From Leifsonia sp. Root227 (GTDB lineage: Bacteria; Actinomycetota; Actinomycetes; Actinomycetales; Microbacteriaceae), in assembly GCF_001428745.1 (NCBI RefSeq), contig NZ_LMIO01000002.1, positions 767,533-831,532 of the forward strand: a stretch of 64,000 nucleotides of DNA. The letters run 5' to 3'. The translations under genes were made by a program, and so were the position numbers. Shown one piece after another: positions 53,528 to 62,847 of the stretch. The notes under the pieces are model-generated. The model was not told the DNA's origin, did no database searches, and saw nothing but the letters and a program-made list of their open reading frames with translations. The stretch's first letter is position 1; every line of letters begins with the position of its first letter.

Positions 53528-54763
53528 TCAGACCGAGCGGAACGCGACGACGGCGTTGTGGCCGCCGAAGCCGAACGAGTTGCTGATGGCCAGCAGGTCG
53601 CCGTCGCCGAGCTTGCGCGGCGAGGTGACGACATCGAGCGGGATCTCCGGGTCCTTCTCCGTGAGGTTGATCGTCGGCGGCGCGACGCGCTCGTGCAGCG
53701 ACATGACCGTGAAGAACGCCTCGATCGCGCCGGCGCCGCCCAGGAGGTGACCGGTGGATGCCTTGGTCGCCGACACGGGGATGCCCTCCAGCAGGTCGCC
53801 GAACACGCGACGCAGCGCGTTGTACTCGGCGATGTCGCCCACCGGCGTGCTCGTGGCGTGCGCGTTGATGTGCGCGACGTCGGACAGCGACGCTCCAGCG
53901 CCCTCGACCGCGGCGATCATCGCGCGAGCGGCCGCCGAACCCTCTGGGTCCGGAGCGGTGATGTGGTACGCGTCGCTGGTGACAGAGCCGCCGACGAGCT
54001 CGGCGTAGATCTTCGCGCCGCGCGCCTTGGCGTGCTCCTCGGTCTCGAGCACGAGTGCCGCGGCGCCCTCTCCGAGCACGAAGCCGTCACGCGTGACGTC
54101 GTACGGTCGGGACGCGGTCGCCGGGTCGTCGTTGCGCTTTGACAGCGCCTGCATCGCGGCGAAGGACGCGATCGGCAGGGGGTGGATGGCCGCCTCGGAG
54201 CCTCCGGCGATGACGACGTCGGCGAGGCCCTGCTGCAGGTGGTCGTATGCGTTCGCGATCGACTCCGTGGAGGACGCGCACGCCGACACGACGGTGCGGA
54301 TGCCTGCACGGGCGTGCAGGTCCATGCCGATCGCTGCCCCAGGGCCGTTCGGCATGAGCATTGGGACGGTCATCGGCATGACGCGGCGCGGGCCGCGCTC
54401 TCGCAGGGTGTCCCATGCGTCGATCAGGGTCCAGACGCCGCCGATGCCGGTGGCCCAGTCCACGGCGAGCCGCTCAGGCTCGACCTCGGGGGAGCCTGCG
54501 TCGGCGTACGCCTCGCGCCCGGCGATGAGGGCGAACTGGCTCGACGGGTCGAGGCGCTTGACCTCGTGGCGTTGGAGAACGGAGGCGGCGTCGACCCTCG
54601 CCTGAGCGGCGAACGTGACGGGGAGCTCCAGCTCGGAGACCCACTCCTTCTCGATGGTGCTGGCGCCGGACTCGCCGGCGAGCAGCGCCTTCCAGCTCTC
54701 AGCAGCTGTGCCACCGAGGGGCGACGCTGCGCCCACGCCGGTGACGACGATCTTCTTGGTCAT
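53528..54763 (-). CDS. fabF: 3-oxoacyl-ACP synthase II
   Basis: FabF carries out chain elongation in type II fatty-acid synthesis. The 411-residue protein has the Cys-His-His triad: Cys162 (VVSACASSTES), INAHATSTPVGD and KASTGHLLGGAGAIEA. It is the last gene of the fabD-fabH-acpP-fabF set, with a 118-base gap after acpP. ATG 54763 gives the family start TKKIVVTGVG; an upstream extension (FHLRRVAV) is ignored. Confidence 0.97.
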   Translation of the reverse strand: MTKKIVVTGVGAASPLGGTAAESWKALLAGESGASTIEKEWVSELELPVTFAAQARVDAASVLQRHEVKRLDPSSQFALIAGREAYADAGSPEVEPERLAVDWATGIGGVWTLIDAWDTLRERGPRRVMPMTVPMLMPNGPGAAIGMDLHARAGIRTVVSACASSTESIANAYDHLQQGLADVVIAGGSEAAIHPLPIASFAAMQALSKRNDDPATASRPYDVTRDGFVLGEGAAALVLETEEHAKARGAKIYAELVGGSVTSDAYHITAPDPEGSAAARAMIAAVEGAGASLSDVAHINAHATSTPVGDIAEYNALRRVFGDLLEGIPVSATKASTGHLLGGAGAIEAFFTVMSLHERVAPPTINLTEKDPEIPLDVVTSPRKLGDGDLLAISNSFGFGGHNAVVAFRSV

Positions 54764-54881
54764 AACGGCAACTCTCCGTAGATGGAACACGGCACGCGCT
54801 CATGGCGCGGCCAACCGCGGGGGACCGGACATCGGGGGTGCCGAGCCGGTCCCGACCGCGAGGGACGTTTCTCGTGCGGGG

Positions 54882-55130
54882 TTAGGCCTGAGCCTTGACG
54901 ATGAACTCGACGGCGTCGCCGACGGTCTTGAGGTTCTTGACCTCTTCGTCCGGGATCTTGACGTCGAACTTGTCCTCGGCGTTGACCACGATGGTCATCA
55001 TCGAGATGGAGTCGATGTCCAGGTCGTCGGTGAACGACTTGCCCAGCTCGACAGTGTCGGTCGCGATGCCGGTCTCGTCGTTGATGAGCTCGGCCAGGCC
55101 GGCGAGAACTTCTTCGGTGGACAATGCCAT
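54882..55130 (-). CDS. acpP: Acyl carrier protein
   Basis: This 82-residue ACP carries growing acyl chains on a phosphopantetheine arm at Ser41 (DDLDIDSISMM). The acidic four-helix pattern is typical. ATG 55130 follows an AAGGAG ribosome site. It lies 43 bases after fabH in the conserved fabD-fabH-acpP-fabF order known from Streptomyces. Confidence 0.98.
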   Translation of the reverse strand: MALSTEEVLAGLAELINDETGIATDTVELGKSFTDDLDIDSISMMTIVVNAEDKFDVKIPDEEVKNLKTVGDAVEFIVKAQA

Positions 55131-55173
55131 GGTGTTTTCTCCTTGAGGGGTGTCGTTTTGACCGTTGAACAGT

Positions 55174-56178
55174 TTAGGGCAGCACGACGACCTGTGCGCC
55201 GAACACGAGTCCTGCGCCGAAGCCGATCTGCAGCGCAAGCCCGCCGGACAGCTCAGGATGCTCCTGCAGCAGCCGGTGGGTCGCCAACGGGATGGAGGCC
55301 GCCGAGGTGTTCCCGGTCGTCTCGATGTCACGCGCGATGGCGACGGTCTCCGGCAGTTTCAGCTGCTTGGCGAACTCGTCGACGATGCGCATGTTGGCCT
55401 GGTGGGGGATGAACGCCGCGAGCTGGTCGGGGGTGACGCCCGCCGCATCCAGTGCCTGCTTGGCAACCTTCGCCATCTCCCAGACCGCCCAGCGGAAGAC
55501 CGTCTGGCCCTCCTGGCGGAGCGTCGGCCACGGCTTCTCTCCGTCGCGGAACTCCACGAGGGTGCCGTCCATTCCGACGGCGTCCGCCTTCGAGCCGTCG
55601 GAGCCCCAGATGGTCTTGGAGATGCCGGGGAACTCGCTCGGGCCGATGACGACAGCGCCTGCGCCGTCGCCGAGGAGGAACGAGATGGTGCGGTCGGTCG
55701 GGTCGACGACGTCGGACAGCTTCTCGGCGCCGACGACGAGCGCGTAGTGCGCGACCCCCGTGCGGATGAGCGCATCCGCCTGGGCGACGGCGTACGCGTA
55801 TCCGGCGCACGCGGCGTTCATGTCGTACGCGGCGGCAGGGTTGGCGCCGACGCGGTCGGCGAGCACGGCGGAGAGCGACGGCGTCTGCCGTGCGTTGCTG
55901 ATGGTGGCGACGATCACGAGGTCGATCAGCGCTGGGTCGACGCCGGAGGCGGCGATCGCCTCCTTCGAGGCCTCGGTGGCGAGGTCGACGGTGAGCACGT
56001 CGTGGCTGGCCCTCGTCCGCGTCACGATGCCGGTGCGCTGCCTGATCCACTCGTCCGACGAGTTGATCGGGCCGACGAGTTCGTCGTTCGGCACGACGAC
56101 GTCGCCGCGTGCCGCACCGATGGACAGGATGCGCGTGTACTGCGGGCCGTGGGCCTGCTGGAGCGTCGGGTGGGTCAT
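55174..56178 (-). CDS. fabH: 3-oxoacyl-ACP synthase III
   Basis: FabH starts chains by condensing acyl-CoA with malonyl-ACP; in Actinobacteria it often prefers branched primers. The 334-residue protein shows Cys124 (DMNAACAGYAY), the His motif IPHQANMRIV and the Asn motif GNTSAASIP. It starts 10 bases after fabD and is clearly in the same operon. Confidence 0.97.
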   Translation of the reverse strand: MTHPTLQQAHGPQYTRILSIGAARGDVVVPNDELVGPINSSDEWIRQRTGIVTRTRASHDVLTVDLATEASKEAIAASGVDPALIDLVIVATISNARQTPSLSAVLADRVGANPAAAYDMNAACAGYAYAVAQADALIRTGVAHYALVVGAEKLSDVVDPTDRTISFLLGDGAGAVVIGPSEFPGISKTIWGSDGSKADAVGMDGTLVEFRDGEKPWPTLRQEGQTVFRWAVWEMAKVAKQALDAAGVTPDQLAAFIPHQANMRIVDEFAKQLKLPETVAIARDIETTGNTSAASIPLATHRLLQEHPELSGGLALQIGFGAGLVFGAQVVVLP

Positions 56179-56188
56179 CTGCGTCCTC

Positions 56189-57109
56189 CTAGGCGGCCTG
56201 GTCGATGAGGTCGAACGCGGCGGGCAGGTCGTCCGGCGTCTTGACCGCGACGCTCGGGATGCCCTTCAGACCGCGCTTGGCGAGGCCGACGAGAGCGCCG
56301 GCGGGGGCCACCTCGACGATACCGGTGACCCCGGCGGCCTGGAACGCCTCCATGCAGAGGTCCCAGCGCACGGGGGAGGACACCTGGCCGACCAGGAGCC
56401 TCAGGAACTCGGCTCCTGAGGCGACGCGCGAGCCGTCCTTGTTGGTCCACAGCGGAAGCGTCGGGTCGTTCGTCGCCAGCGTGGACGCGAACGCCTCCAG
56501 CGCGGGGACGGCCGGCGCCATGTAGCGGGTGTGGAACGCTCCGGCGACCTGCAGCGGGATGACCCTGGCGCGGGCCGACGGGTTCTCGGAGAGCGCGGCG
56601 AGTGCATCCACTGCCCCCGCGACGACGATCTGGCCGCCGCCGTTGTAGTTGGCGGGGGAGAGGCCGAGCTCGTCCAGCTTCGCCAGCAGCTCCGTCTCGT
56701 CTGCGCCGATGACCGCGCTCATTCCGGTGGCGGTCTCGGCCGCTGCGGCTGCCATGGCGGCCCCACGCTCGCGCACGAACGCGACGGCGTCCGTCTCGCT
56801 GAGGACGCCTGCGCCCGCCGCTGCTGTCAGCTCGCCGACCGAGTGCCCAGCGATGCCGCCGATGCGGTCGCGGCGTCCGTCCGCGAACAGGGCGGAGAGC
56901 GTGAGGAGCCCGGCCGAGACGATGAGGGGCTGGGCGACGGCCGTGTCGCGGATCGTGTCCGCGTCGCTCACGGTGCCGTGCGCGACGAGGTCGATGCCGA
57001 CGGCGTCGGAGATGCCGGTGAGCTGGTGGCGGAACCGCGGCTCGGTGAGCCAGGGGTCGAGGAAGCCAGGGGTTTGGGAGCCCTGCCCAGGGCACACGAT
57101 GACGATCAC
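56189..57109 (-). CDS. fabD: Malonyl-CoA:ACP transacylase
   Basis: FabD loads malonyl groups onto ACP. The 306-residue protein has the nucleophile Ser90 in IAGHSVGEL, the PGQGSQTPGF N-terminal motif and the catalytic His region GAFHTRYM. GTG 57109 is used because it gives the family N-terminus; the frame stays open upstream across two inverted repeats but without similarity. It is the first fab gene after fasR, with an 89-base gap. Confidence 0.96.
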   Translation of the reverse strand: MIVIVCPGQGSQTPGFLDPWLTEPRFRHQLTGISDAVGIDLVAHGTVSDADTIRDTAVAQPLIVSAGLLTLSALFADGRRDRIGGIAGHSVGELTAAAGAGVLSETDAVAFVRERGAAMAAAAAETATGMSAVIGADETELLAKLDELGLSPANYNGGGQIVVAGAVDALAALSENPSARARVIPLQVAGAFHTRYMAPAVPALEAFASTLATNDPTLPLWTNKDGSRVASGAEFLRLLVGQVSSPVRWDLCMEAFQAAGVTGIVEVAPAGALVGLAKRGLKGIPSVAVKTPDDLPAAFDLIDQAA

Positions 57110-57152
57110 GGGTTCCAGTCTGCCAATCTTCCGCGGTGCGGATGTGTTGAAC

Positions 57153-57185
57153 GGATACCAAGTATCCCGGAAACCTTTGTTCCGG
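57153..57185. promoter_or_regulatory. Two adjacent inverted repeats between fasR and fabD
   Basis: GGATAC-CAA-GTATCC (57153-57167) is a perfect dyad 44 bases before the fabD start and a candidate FasR site. Next to it CCGGAA and TTCCGG (57167-57185) form a 6-bp hairpin with a 7-base loop. Confidence 0.55.
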
Positions 57186-57198
57186 AGTGACAAGGATC

Positions 57199-58449
57199 TC
57201 AGGGGCGGCGTGGGCCGTCCGGCTCGTTGATGGAGCCGACGATCAGCGCAGCCTGCAGGATGAGCGCCTCTCTGGCGCCCGTCGCATCCCAGCCGATGAC
57301 CTCTGAGACGCGCTTCAGTCGGTACCGGACGGTGTTCGGGTGCACGAACAGTTCGCGGGCCGTCGCCTCCAGCGACCGGCCGTTGTCGAGGTAGCACCAG
57401 AGCGTGGTCAGCAGCTCGGTCGAGTGCGCCTGGAGCGGACGGTAGATCCGGTTGATCAGCGTCGCGCGCGCCAGCCCGTCGCCGGCGAGGGCGCGCTCCG
57501 GCAGCAGATCGTCCGCGTGCACGGGGCGCGGGCAGTTGCGCCAGGCGCGCGCGACCGCAAATCCGGCCAGCGCTGCTTTGGCGCTCTTCGACGCATCCAC
57601 CAGGCTCGGCACCTCGTGGCCGAGCACCAGGTGGCCGGCGCCGAATCCAGGCTCGAGCTGCGTCGCGATCTCCAGGAAGCTGACGACAGGGGTCGCGCCG
57701 ATGGCGTCGTCCGGGGTGGATGCGCTCGGCCAGGCCCGTCCGATGACGAGCACCAGCCTGCTGCCCTGCACCCCGATCAGCACGTCAGCCGACATGTGCC
57801 GCGCCGTGCGGCGCAACTGGTCGACGTCGAGGAGCTTGGGCGCCGTGCCGACGAGCACGGAGACCTCGCCGTGGCCGTGCCAGCCCAGCGCCGCGATCCT
57901 GCTCGGCAGCTCGTCGTCGTACTCGCCGGTCAGGATGCTGTCCACCACGAGCGCTTCGAGTCGTGCGTCCCAGAGACCGCGGGCCTCCGCGGCGCGCGCG
58001 TACACGTCCGCCGCTCCGAACGCGATCTCGCGGGAGTACAGCAGGATCGCCTCGCGGAGCGCTTCTCCGCCGTTCTTGACCCTGTCCTCGACGACCTCGA
58101 CGGTCACCTTGATGAGCTGCAGGGTCTGCTGCAGGCTGACGCTCCGGAGCAGCTCACGAGGAGCCGCCCCGAAGACGTCGGCCGCGATCCACGGCGTCGA
58201 CCGCGGATCGTCGAACCACGAGATGAACGACGAGATGCCCGCCTGCGCCACGAGGCCCACCGCCGACCGCCTGCCAGGAGGCATGTCGCGGTACCACGGC
58301 AGGGTGTCCTCGAGGCGCTTCAGCGTGGCCGTTGCGAGCTCGCCGGAGATCTTGCGCAGCCACAGGAGGGTGTCTGCCTTCGACCTCTCCGCGGCCTTCT
58401 TCGGCACAGGAGCTGACTTCTTCTGCGCAGGATCTGGCGTGTTGGGCAC
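57199..58449 (-). CDS. fasR: FasR-like PucR-family regulator of fatty-acid synthesis
   Basis: This 416-residue protein has a Pro/Lys-rich start, a long middle domain of the PucR/GGDEF-like type (GWHGHGEVSVLVGTAPKLLDV, GAGHLVLGHEVPSL) and a C-terminal helix-turn-helix (SLEATARELFVHPNTVRYRLKRVSE). In Streptomyces the gene at this position, fasR, activates fabD-fabH-acpP-fabF; the same layout here supports that assignment. GTG 58449 lies 11 bases after the aceE stop; the frame runs back into aceE. Confidence 0.9.
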   Translation of the reverse strand: MPNTPDPAQKKSAPVPKKAAERSKADTLLWLRKISGELATATLKRLEDTLPWYRDMPPGRRSAVGLVAQAGISSFISWFDDPRSTPWIAADVFGAAPRELLRSVSLQQTLQLIKVTVEVVEDRVKNGGEALREAILLYSREIAFGAADVYARAAEARGLWDARLEALVVDSILTGEYDDELPSRIAALGWHGHGEVSVLVGTAPKLLDVDQLRRTARHMSADVLIGVQGSRLVLVIGRAWPSASTPDDAIGATPVVSFLEIATQLEPGFGAGHLVLGHEVPSLVDASKSAKAALAGFAVARAWRNCPRPVHADDLLPERALAGDGLARATLINRIYRPLQAHSTELLTTLWCYLDNGRSLEATARELFVHPNTVRYRLKRVSEVIGWDATGAREALILQAALIVGSINEPDGPRRP

Positions 58450-58460
58450 GGGAGCCGACG

Positions 58461-61187
58461 TCAGCTCTCGCCGCCGGCGCTGCCGGTGGTCCCCGCGTTC
58501 ACGTCGTGCAGCAGGTACTTCTCGATCGCCCACGCCGGAGCGTTCGGGTCGACCTGCCCGCGAGCGGCAAGCAGCTCGAGGGTGCGGACGACCATCGACG
58601 GACCGTCGATCTTGAAGAACCGGCGCGCAGCGGGCCTCGTGTCGGAGAAGCCGAAGCCGTCCGCACCGAGCGTCGCGAACTCACCGGGCACGAACTGCCG
58701 GATCTGGTCGGGAACCGCGTGCATGAAGTCGGTCACAGCGACGAACGGGCCGTCCGCATCCTGCAGCTTGCGGGTGACGTACGGCACCTGCTTCTCCTGC
58801 TGCGGGTAGAGGAAGTTGTGCTCCTCCGCCGCGAGGCCGTCGCGGCGCAGCTCCGACCACGAGGTGACGGACCAGACATCGGCCGACACGCCCCAGTCCT
58901 GCGCGAGCAGGTGCTGCGCCTCGAGCGCCCACGGAACGGAGACACCGGATGCGAGCAGCTGCGCCTTCGGGCCGGACACGTCCGACACGCTCAGGCGGTG
59001 GATGCCGCGCACGATGCCGTCGACGTCGACGCCCTCCGGCTCTGCAGGGTGGACGATCGGCTCGTTGTACACCGTGAGGTAGTACATGACGTTCGGGTCC
59101 GGGTGGTTGCCGCCGTACATCCGCTCCAGACCGCTGCGGACGATGTGGCCGATCTCGTAGCCGTACGCCGGGTCGTACGAGACGACGGCCGGGTTGGTGT
59201 TCGCGAGGACGAGCGAGTGGCCGTCGGCGTGCTGCAGACCCTCGCCGGTCAGCGTGGTTCGGCCGGCGGTGGCACCGATCATGAAGCCGCGGGCCATCTG
59301 GTCTCCTGCGGCCCAGATCGCGTCTCCGGTGCGCTGGAAGCCGAACATCGAGTAGAACACGTACACCGGGATGAGGGGCTCGCCCTGGGTGGCGTACGAC
59401 GTTCCGACGTTGGTGAACGCCGCGAGAGCGCCCGCCTCGTTGATGCCGACGTGGATGATCTGGCCCTGCGGGCTCTCCTTGTACGCAAGGAGCAGCTCAC
59501 GGTCGACCGAGGTGTAGTGCTGGCCGTTCGGGTTGTAGATCTTCGCGTTCGGGAAGAACGCGTCCATGCCGAAGGTGCGCGCCTCGTCCGGGATGATCGG
59601 GACGATGCGGTGACCGAAGTCCTTCGCGCGCAGCAGGTCTTTCAGCAGACGCACGAACGCCATCGTGGTGGCGATCTCCTGCGTGCCGGAGCCCTTCTTC
59701 GAGATGGCGTACGCCGAGTCGTCGGGGAGGTTGAGCTGCGTGTACTTGCTGCGCCGCTCCGGCACGTAGCCGCCGAGCGCGCGGCGACGGTCGTGCAGGT
59801 ACTGGATCGCCTCGTCCTCTGGGCCGGGGTTGTAGTACGGCGGAAGGTACGGGTTCTCCTCGAGCTGCGCATCCGACACCGGGATGCGCATGGCGTCGCG
59901 GAACGTCTTCAGGTTGTCGAGCGTCATCTTCTTCATCTGGTGGGTCGCGTTGCGGCCCTCGAAGCTCGGACCGAGGCCGTAGCCCTTGATGGTCTTCGCG
60001 ATGATGACGGTGGGCTGGCCCTTGTGCTCGGTGGCAGCCTTGAACGCCGCGTACACCTTGCGGTAGTCGTGGCCGCCGCGCTTGAGGCCCCAGACCTGGT
60101 CGTCCGTGTAGTCCTTGACGAGTTCCAGGGTGCGCGGGTCGCGGCCGAAGAAGTTCTCGCGCACGTATGCGCCGTTCTCCGTCTTGTACGTCTGGTAGTC
60201 GCCGTCCGGGGTCTGGTTCATCAGGTTGACCAGGGCGCCGTCCGAGTCGCGGGCGAGCAGGTCGTCCCACTCGCGGCCCCAGATCACCTTGATGACGTTC
60301 CAGCCGGCTCCGCGGAAGTAGCTCTCGAGCTCCTGGATGATCTTGCCGTTGCCGCGCACAGGGCCGTCGAGGCGCTGCAGGTTGGCATTGACCACGAAGG
60401 TCAGGTTGTCGAGCTTCTCGTTCGCTGCCACCTGGAGCTGGCCGCGGCTCTCGACCTCGTCCATCTCGCCGTCGCCGAGGAACGCCCAGACGTGCTGGTC
60501 GCTCGCATCCTTGATGCCGCGGTTGGTGAGGTACTTGTTGAGCTGCGCCTGGTAGATCGCGTTGATCGGGCCGAGGCCCATCGACACGGTCGGGAACTGC
60601 CAGAACTCCGGCATGAGGCGCGGGTGCGGGTACGACGACAGGCCGCCGCCCGCGTGCGACTTCTCCTGGCGGAAGCCGTCGAGCTGGTCGGCGCTCAGGC
60701 GGCCCTCGAGGAAGGCGCGGGCGTACGGGCCGGGGGAGGCGTGGCCCTGGAAGAAGATCTGGTCTCCTCCGCCAGGGTGGTCCTGACCGCGGAAGAAGTG
60801 GTTGAAGCCGATCTCGTAGAGCGTCGCGCTGGAGGCGTAGCTCGAGAGGTGGCCGCCGACGGCGATGCCTGGGCGCTGCGCGCGGTGCACCATGACCGCC
60901 GCGTTCCAGCGGATCCAGGCGCGGTAGCGGCGCTCGACCTCCTCGTCGCCGGGGAAGTCCGGCTCGTTCTCCGGGGAGATGGTGTTGATGTAGTCCGTGG
61001 TCGGAACCATCGGAACACCGAGCTGCAGTTCTTTGGAGCGCTTGAGCAGGCTCAGCATGATCTCACGAGCGCGCTCGTGGCCATGGGCCGCAACCAGTGC
61101 GTCGAGGGATTCCTGCCATTCGGCGGTCTCCTCCGGGTCCGAATCGATGTGATTCACCGAGTACGGGTCCTGGTCGTTTACAGTCAC
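58461..61187 (-). CDS. aceE: Pyruvate dehydrogenase E1 component (homodimeric)
   Basis: AceE decarboxylates pyruvate with thiamine diphosphate, feeding acetyl-CoA synthesis. The 908-residue length is standard for the homodimeric form. Landmarks are [18 protein letters not shown], the TPP motif beginning [10 protein letters not shown] and ending in Asn, HTSVDREL-type region and [21 protein letters not shown] 61187 follows GAGGTCGAGG. It is 11 bases before fasR, so acetyl-CoA supply and fatty-acid synthesis are genetically linked. Confidence 0.97.
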   Translation of the reverse strand: MTVNDQDPYSVNHIDSDPEETAEWQESLDALVAAHGHERAREIMLSLLKRSKELQLGVPMVPTTDYINTISPENEPDFPGDEEVERRYRAWIRWNAAVMVHRAQRPGIAVGGHLSSYASSATLYEIGFNHFFRGQDHPGGGDQIFFQGHASPGPYARAFLEGRLSADQLDGFRQEKSHAGGGLSSYPHPRLMPEFWQFPTVSMGLGPINAIYQAQLNKYLTNRGIKDASDQHVWAFLGDGEMDEVESRGQLQVAANEKLDNLTFVVNANLQRLDGPVRGNGKIIQELESYFRGAGWNVIKVIWGREWDDLLARDSDGALVNLMNQTPDGDYQTYKTENGAYVRENFFGRDPRTLELVKDYTDDQVWGLKRGGHDYRKVYAAFKAATEHKGQPTVIIAKTIKGYGLGPSFEGRNATHQMKKMTLDNLKTFRDAMRIPVSDAQLEENPYLPPYYNPGPEDEAIQYLHDRRRALGGYVPERRSKYTQLNLPDDSAYAISKKGSGTQEIATTMAFVRLLKDLLRAKDFGHRIVPIIPDEARTFGMDAFFPNAKIYNPNGQHYTSVDRELLLAYKESPQGQIIHVGINEAGALAAFTNVGTSYATQGEPLIPVYVFYSMFGFQRTGDAIWAAGDQMARGFMIGATAGRTTLTGEGLQHADGHSLVLANTNPAVVSYDPAYGYEIGHIVRSGLERMYGGNHPDPNVMYYLTVYNEPIVHPAEPEGVDVDGIVRGIHRLSVSDVSGPKAQLLASGVSVPWALEAQHLLAQDWGVSADVWSVTSWSELRRDGLAAEEHNFLYPQQEKQVPYVTRKLQDADGPFVAVTDFMHAVPDQIRQFVPGEFATLGADGFGFSDTRPAARRFFKIDGPSMVVRTLELLAARGQVDPNAPAWAIEKYLLHDVNAGTTGSAGGES

Positions 61188-61310
61188 CCTCGACCTCTTT
61201 CTTGTGTCGGATAGATGGTAGACGGAGCTGATCGCTGTCGGGTCACAACAAGGGCGATGGCACCATCTGCCAGCCTAGCCTCACTCCGCGGCTCCCGTTG
61301 ACCGCTCCAT

Positions 61311-61338
61311 TTGACTCCACGGCAAGCGGGTCTAAGCT
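61311..61338 (+). promoter_or_regulatory. Probable promoter of the peroxiredoxin gene
   Basis: TTGACT at 61311-61316 and TAAGCT at 61333-61338 are separated by 16 bases, close to the housekeeping consensus. The start codon at 61392 has its own AAAGGAA site, so this mRNA has a normal leader. Confidence 0.7.
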
Positions 61339-61391
61339 GTGTGCTCGTGCGTGCGCGGCATTCCGATCCGCGAGCGTCGAAAGGAAACACC

Positions 61392-61865
61392 ATGGCTCTG
61401 GAGAACGACACCCAGGCACCCGACTTCGAACTCGTCGACCAGTACGGCCAGACGGTGAGGCTCAGCGACTTCCGCGGCACGAAGGCGGTGGCGCTGGTCT
61501 TCTTCCCGCTCGCCTTTTCCGGCACCTGCACGGGCGAGCTGTGCGCGCTGCGCGACAACCTCAATCTGTTCAAGGACCACGCTGTCGAGCTGATCGGCAT
61601 CTCCGTCGACTCCAAGTACACGCTGCGCGCGTGGGCGGAGCAGGAGGGATACGACTTCACCCTCCTCGCCGACTTCTGGCCGCACGGCGAGATCTCCAAG
61701 GAGTACGGCGTGTTCCTGCAGGAGAAGGGCTTCGCCAACCGGGCGACGTTCGTGATCGACGAGTCCGGCATCATCCGGGCGTCGTTCATCACTGCCCCCG
61801 GCGAGGCGCGCTCGATCGAGGCGTACAAGGCGGCGCTGGAGCTGCTCCCGCTGCACGTCGGCTAG
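61392..61865 (+). CDS. AhpE-like peroxiredoxin
   Basis: This 157-residue thiol peroxidase reduces hydroperoxides. The peroxidatic Cys46 lies in LAFSGTCTGELC, and the FPLAF and VDSKYTLRAWAEQ motifs match the AhpE subfamily of Actinobacteria. A second Cys51, five residues later, is absent from classical one-Cys AhpE and could act as a resolving residue. ATG 61392 follows AAAGGAAACACC. It diverges from aceE and is followed by tRNA-Val. Confidence 0.94.
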   Translation: MALENDTQAPDFELVDQYGQTVRLSDFRGTKAVALVFFPLAFSGTCTGELCALRDNLNLFKDHAVELIGISVDSKYTLRAWAEQEGYDFTLLADFWPHGEISKEYGVFLQEKGFANRATFVIDESGIIRASFITAPGEARSIEAYKAALELLPLHVG

Positions 61866-61879
61866 GCTGACGGGCTGAA

Positions 61880-61952
61880 GGGCCTTTAGCTCAGCTGGTA
61901 GAGCGCCACGTTTACACCGTGGATGTCGTCGGTTCGATCCCGGCAGGGCCCA
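61880..61952 (+). tRNA. tRNA-Val (TAC)
   Basis: Acceptor GGGCCTT pairs with AGGGCCC, D-arm GCTC/GAGC, anticodon TAC at 61913-61915 in loop TTTACAC, T loop TTCGATC. CCA is not encoded. It begins 15 bases after the peroxiredoxin stop. Confidence 0.97.
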
Positions 61953-62007
61953 CACGACGCGATCGTCGGTTCGATGCGAGCCCACCCACATAGCGCAAAG
62001 CACGCGC

Positions 62008-62013
62008 TAGGCT
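62008..62013 (+). promoter_or_regulatory. -10-like hexamer TAGGCT before the reductase-like gene
   Basis: TAGGCT ends 6 bases before ATG 62020; a leaderless mRNA is predicted. Confidence 0.5.
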
Positions 62014-62019
62014 CCCCGC

Positions 62020-62772
62020 ATGCCCGACGGTCCGTATCGCTGGTTCGTGTATGCCGAGATCGCCCTCGCGGTGGTCACCTTCGTCGCTCTGTGCTTCGTG
62101 GTAGCGCCGTACGGACGGCACGGCCGCTCCGGATGGGGGCCGACCGTGCCCGCGCGGGTCGGCTGGGTCGTGATGGAGAGTCCAGCATCCATCGTCTTCC
62201 TGCTGTTCTACCTGCTCGGCGACCACCGGTTCGAGCTGGTGCCTCTGCTGTTCCTCGCGCTGTGGCAGCTCCACTACGTGCAGCGTGCCTTCGTCTACCC
62301 GTTCCTGATGCGCACCGGGTCCAGGATGCCCGTGTCCGTCGTGGGGATGGCGATCCTGTTCAACCTGCTCAACGCGTGGGTGAATGCGCGGTGGATCTCG
62401 CAGTACGGCCAGTACGCGAACAGCTGGCTCGCCGACCCTCGGTTCTGGATCGGCGTGGTCGTGTTCATCGCCGGGTTCTCGCTCAACCTCGGTTCCGACC
62501 GCATCCTGCGCAGACTGCGGGGTGCGCGATCCGGCGGGTACAGCATCCCGCGCGGTGGCGGATACCGCTGGGTGTCCAGCCCGAACTACCTGGGCGAGAT
62601 GGTGGAGTGGACCGGCTGGGCGATCGCGACCTGGTCGCTCGCCGGGCTGGCGTTCGCGCTGTACACGATCGCGAACCTCGCACCGCGGGCGATGGCGAAC
62701 CACCGCTGGTACCTGGAGACGTTCGACGACTATCCGCCGGAGCGAAAAGCGATCATCCCCTATCTGCTCTGA
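62020..62772 (+). CDS. Steroid 5-alpha-reductase-like membrane protein
   Basis: This 250-residue protein has six to seven membrane helices and the C-terminal steroid-5-alpha-reductase/methyltransferase fold: SIPRGGGYRWVSSPNYLGEMVEWTGWAIATW, then ANHRWYLETFDDYPPERKAIIPYLL. The Pro-Asn-Tyr-Glu cofactor region is intact, so NADPH-dependent reduction of a lipid double bond is plausible. The natural bacterial substrate is unknown. It is a single gene between tRNA-Val and the zinc-ribbon gene. Confidence 0.9.
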   Translation: MPDGPYRWFVYAEIALAVVTFVALCFVVAPYGRHGRSGWGPTVPARVGWVVMESPASIVFLLFYLLGDHRFELVPLLFLALWQLHYVQRAFVYPFLMRTGSRMPVSVVGMAILFNLLNAWVNARWISQYGQYANSWLADPRFWIGVVVFIAGFSLNLGSDRILRRLRGARSGGYSIPRGGGYRWVSSPNYLGEMVEWTGWAIATWSLAGLAFALYTIANLAPRAMANHRWYLETFDDYPPERKAIIPYLL

Positions 62773-62847
62773 CGGTGGTGCCGCGTACGCTGACCGCAGA
62801 CGGGGCCGGCCGGCGGTCGCCGGCTGACGGACGAACGGAGCGGAGTG

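Noticed and set aside
58332..61214. 960-codon open frame on the plus strand opposite aceE
   Set aside because: It is a GC-skewed shadow frame: aceE has full family motifs on the other strand, and the predicted protein is Arg/Val/Leu-rich with no domain.
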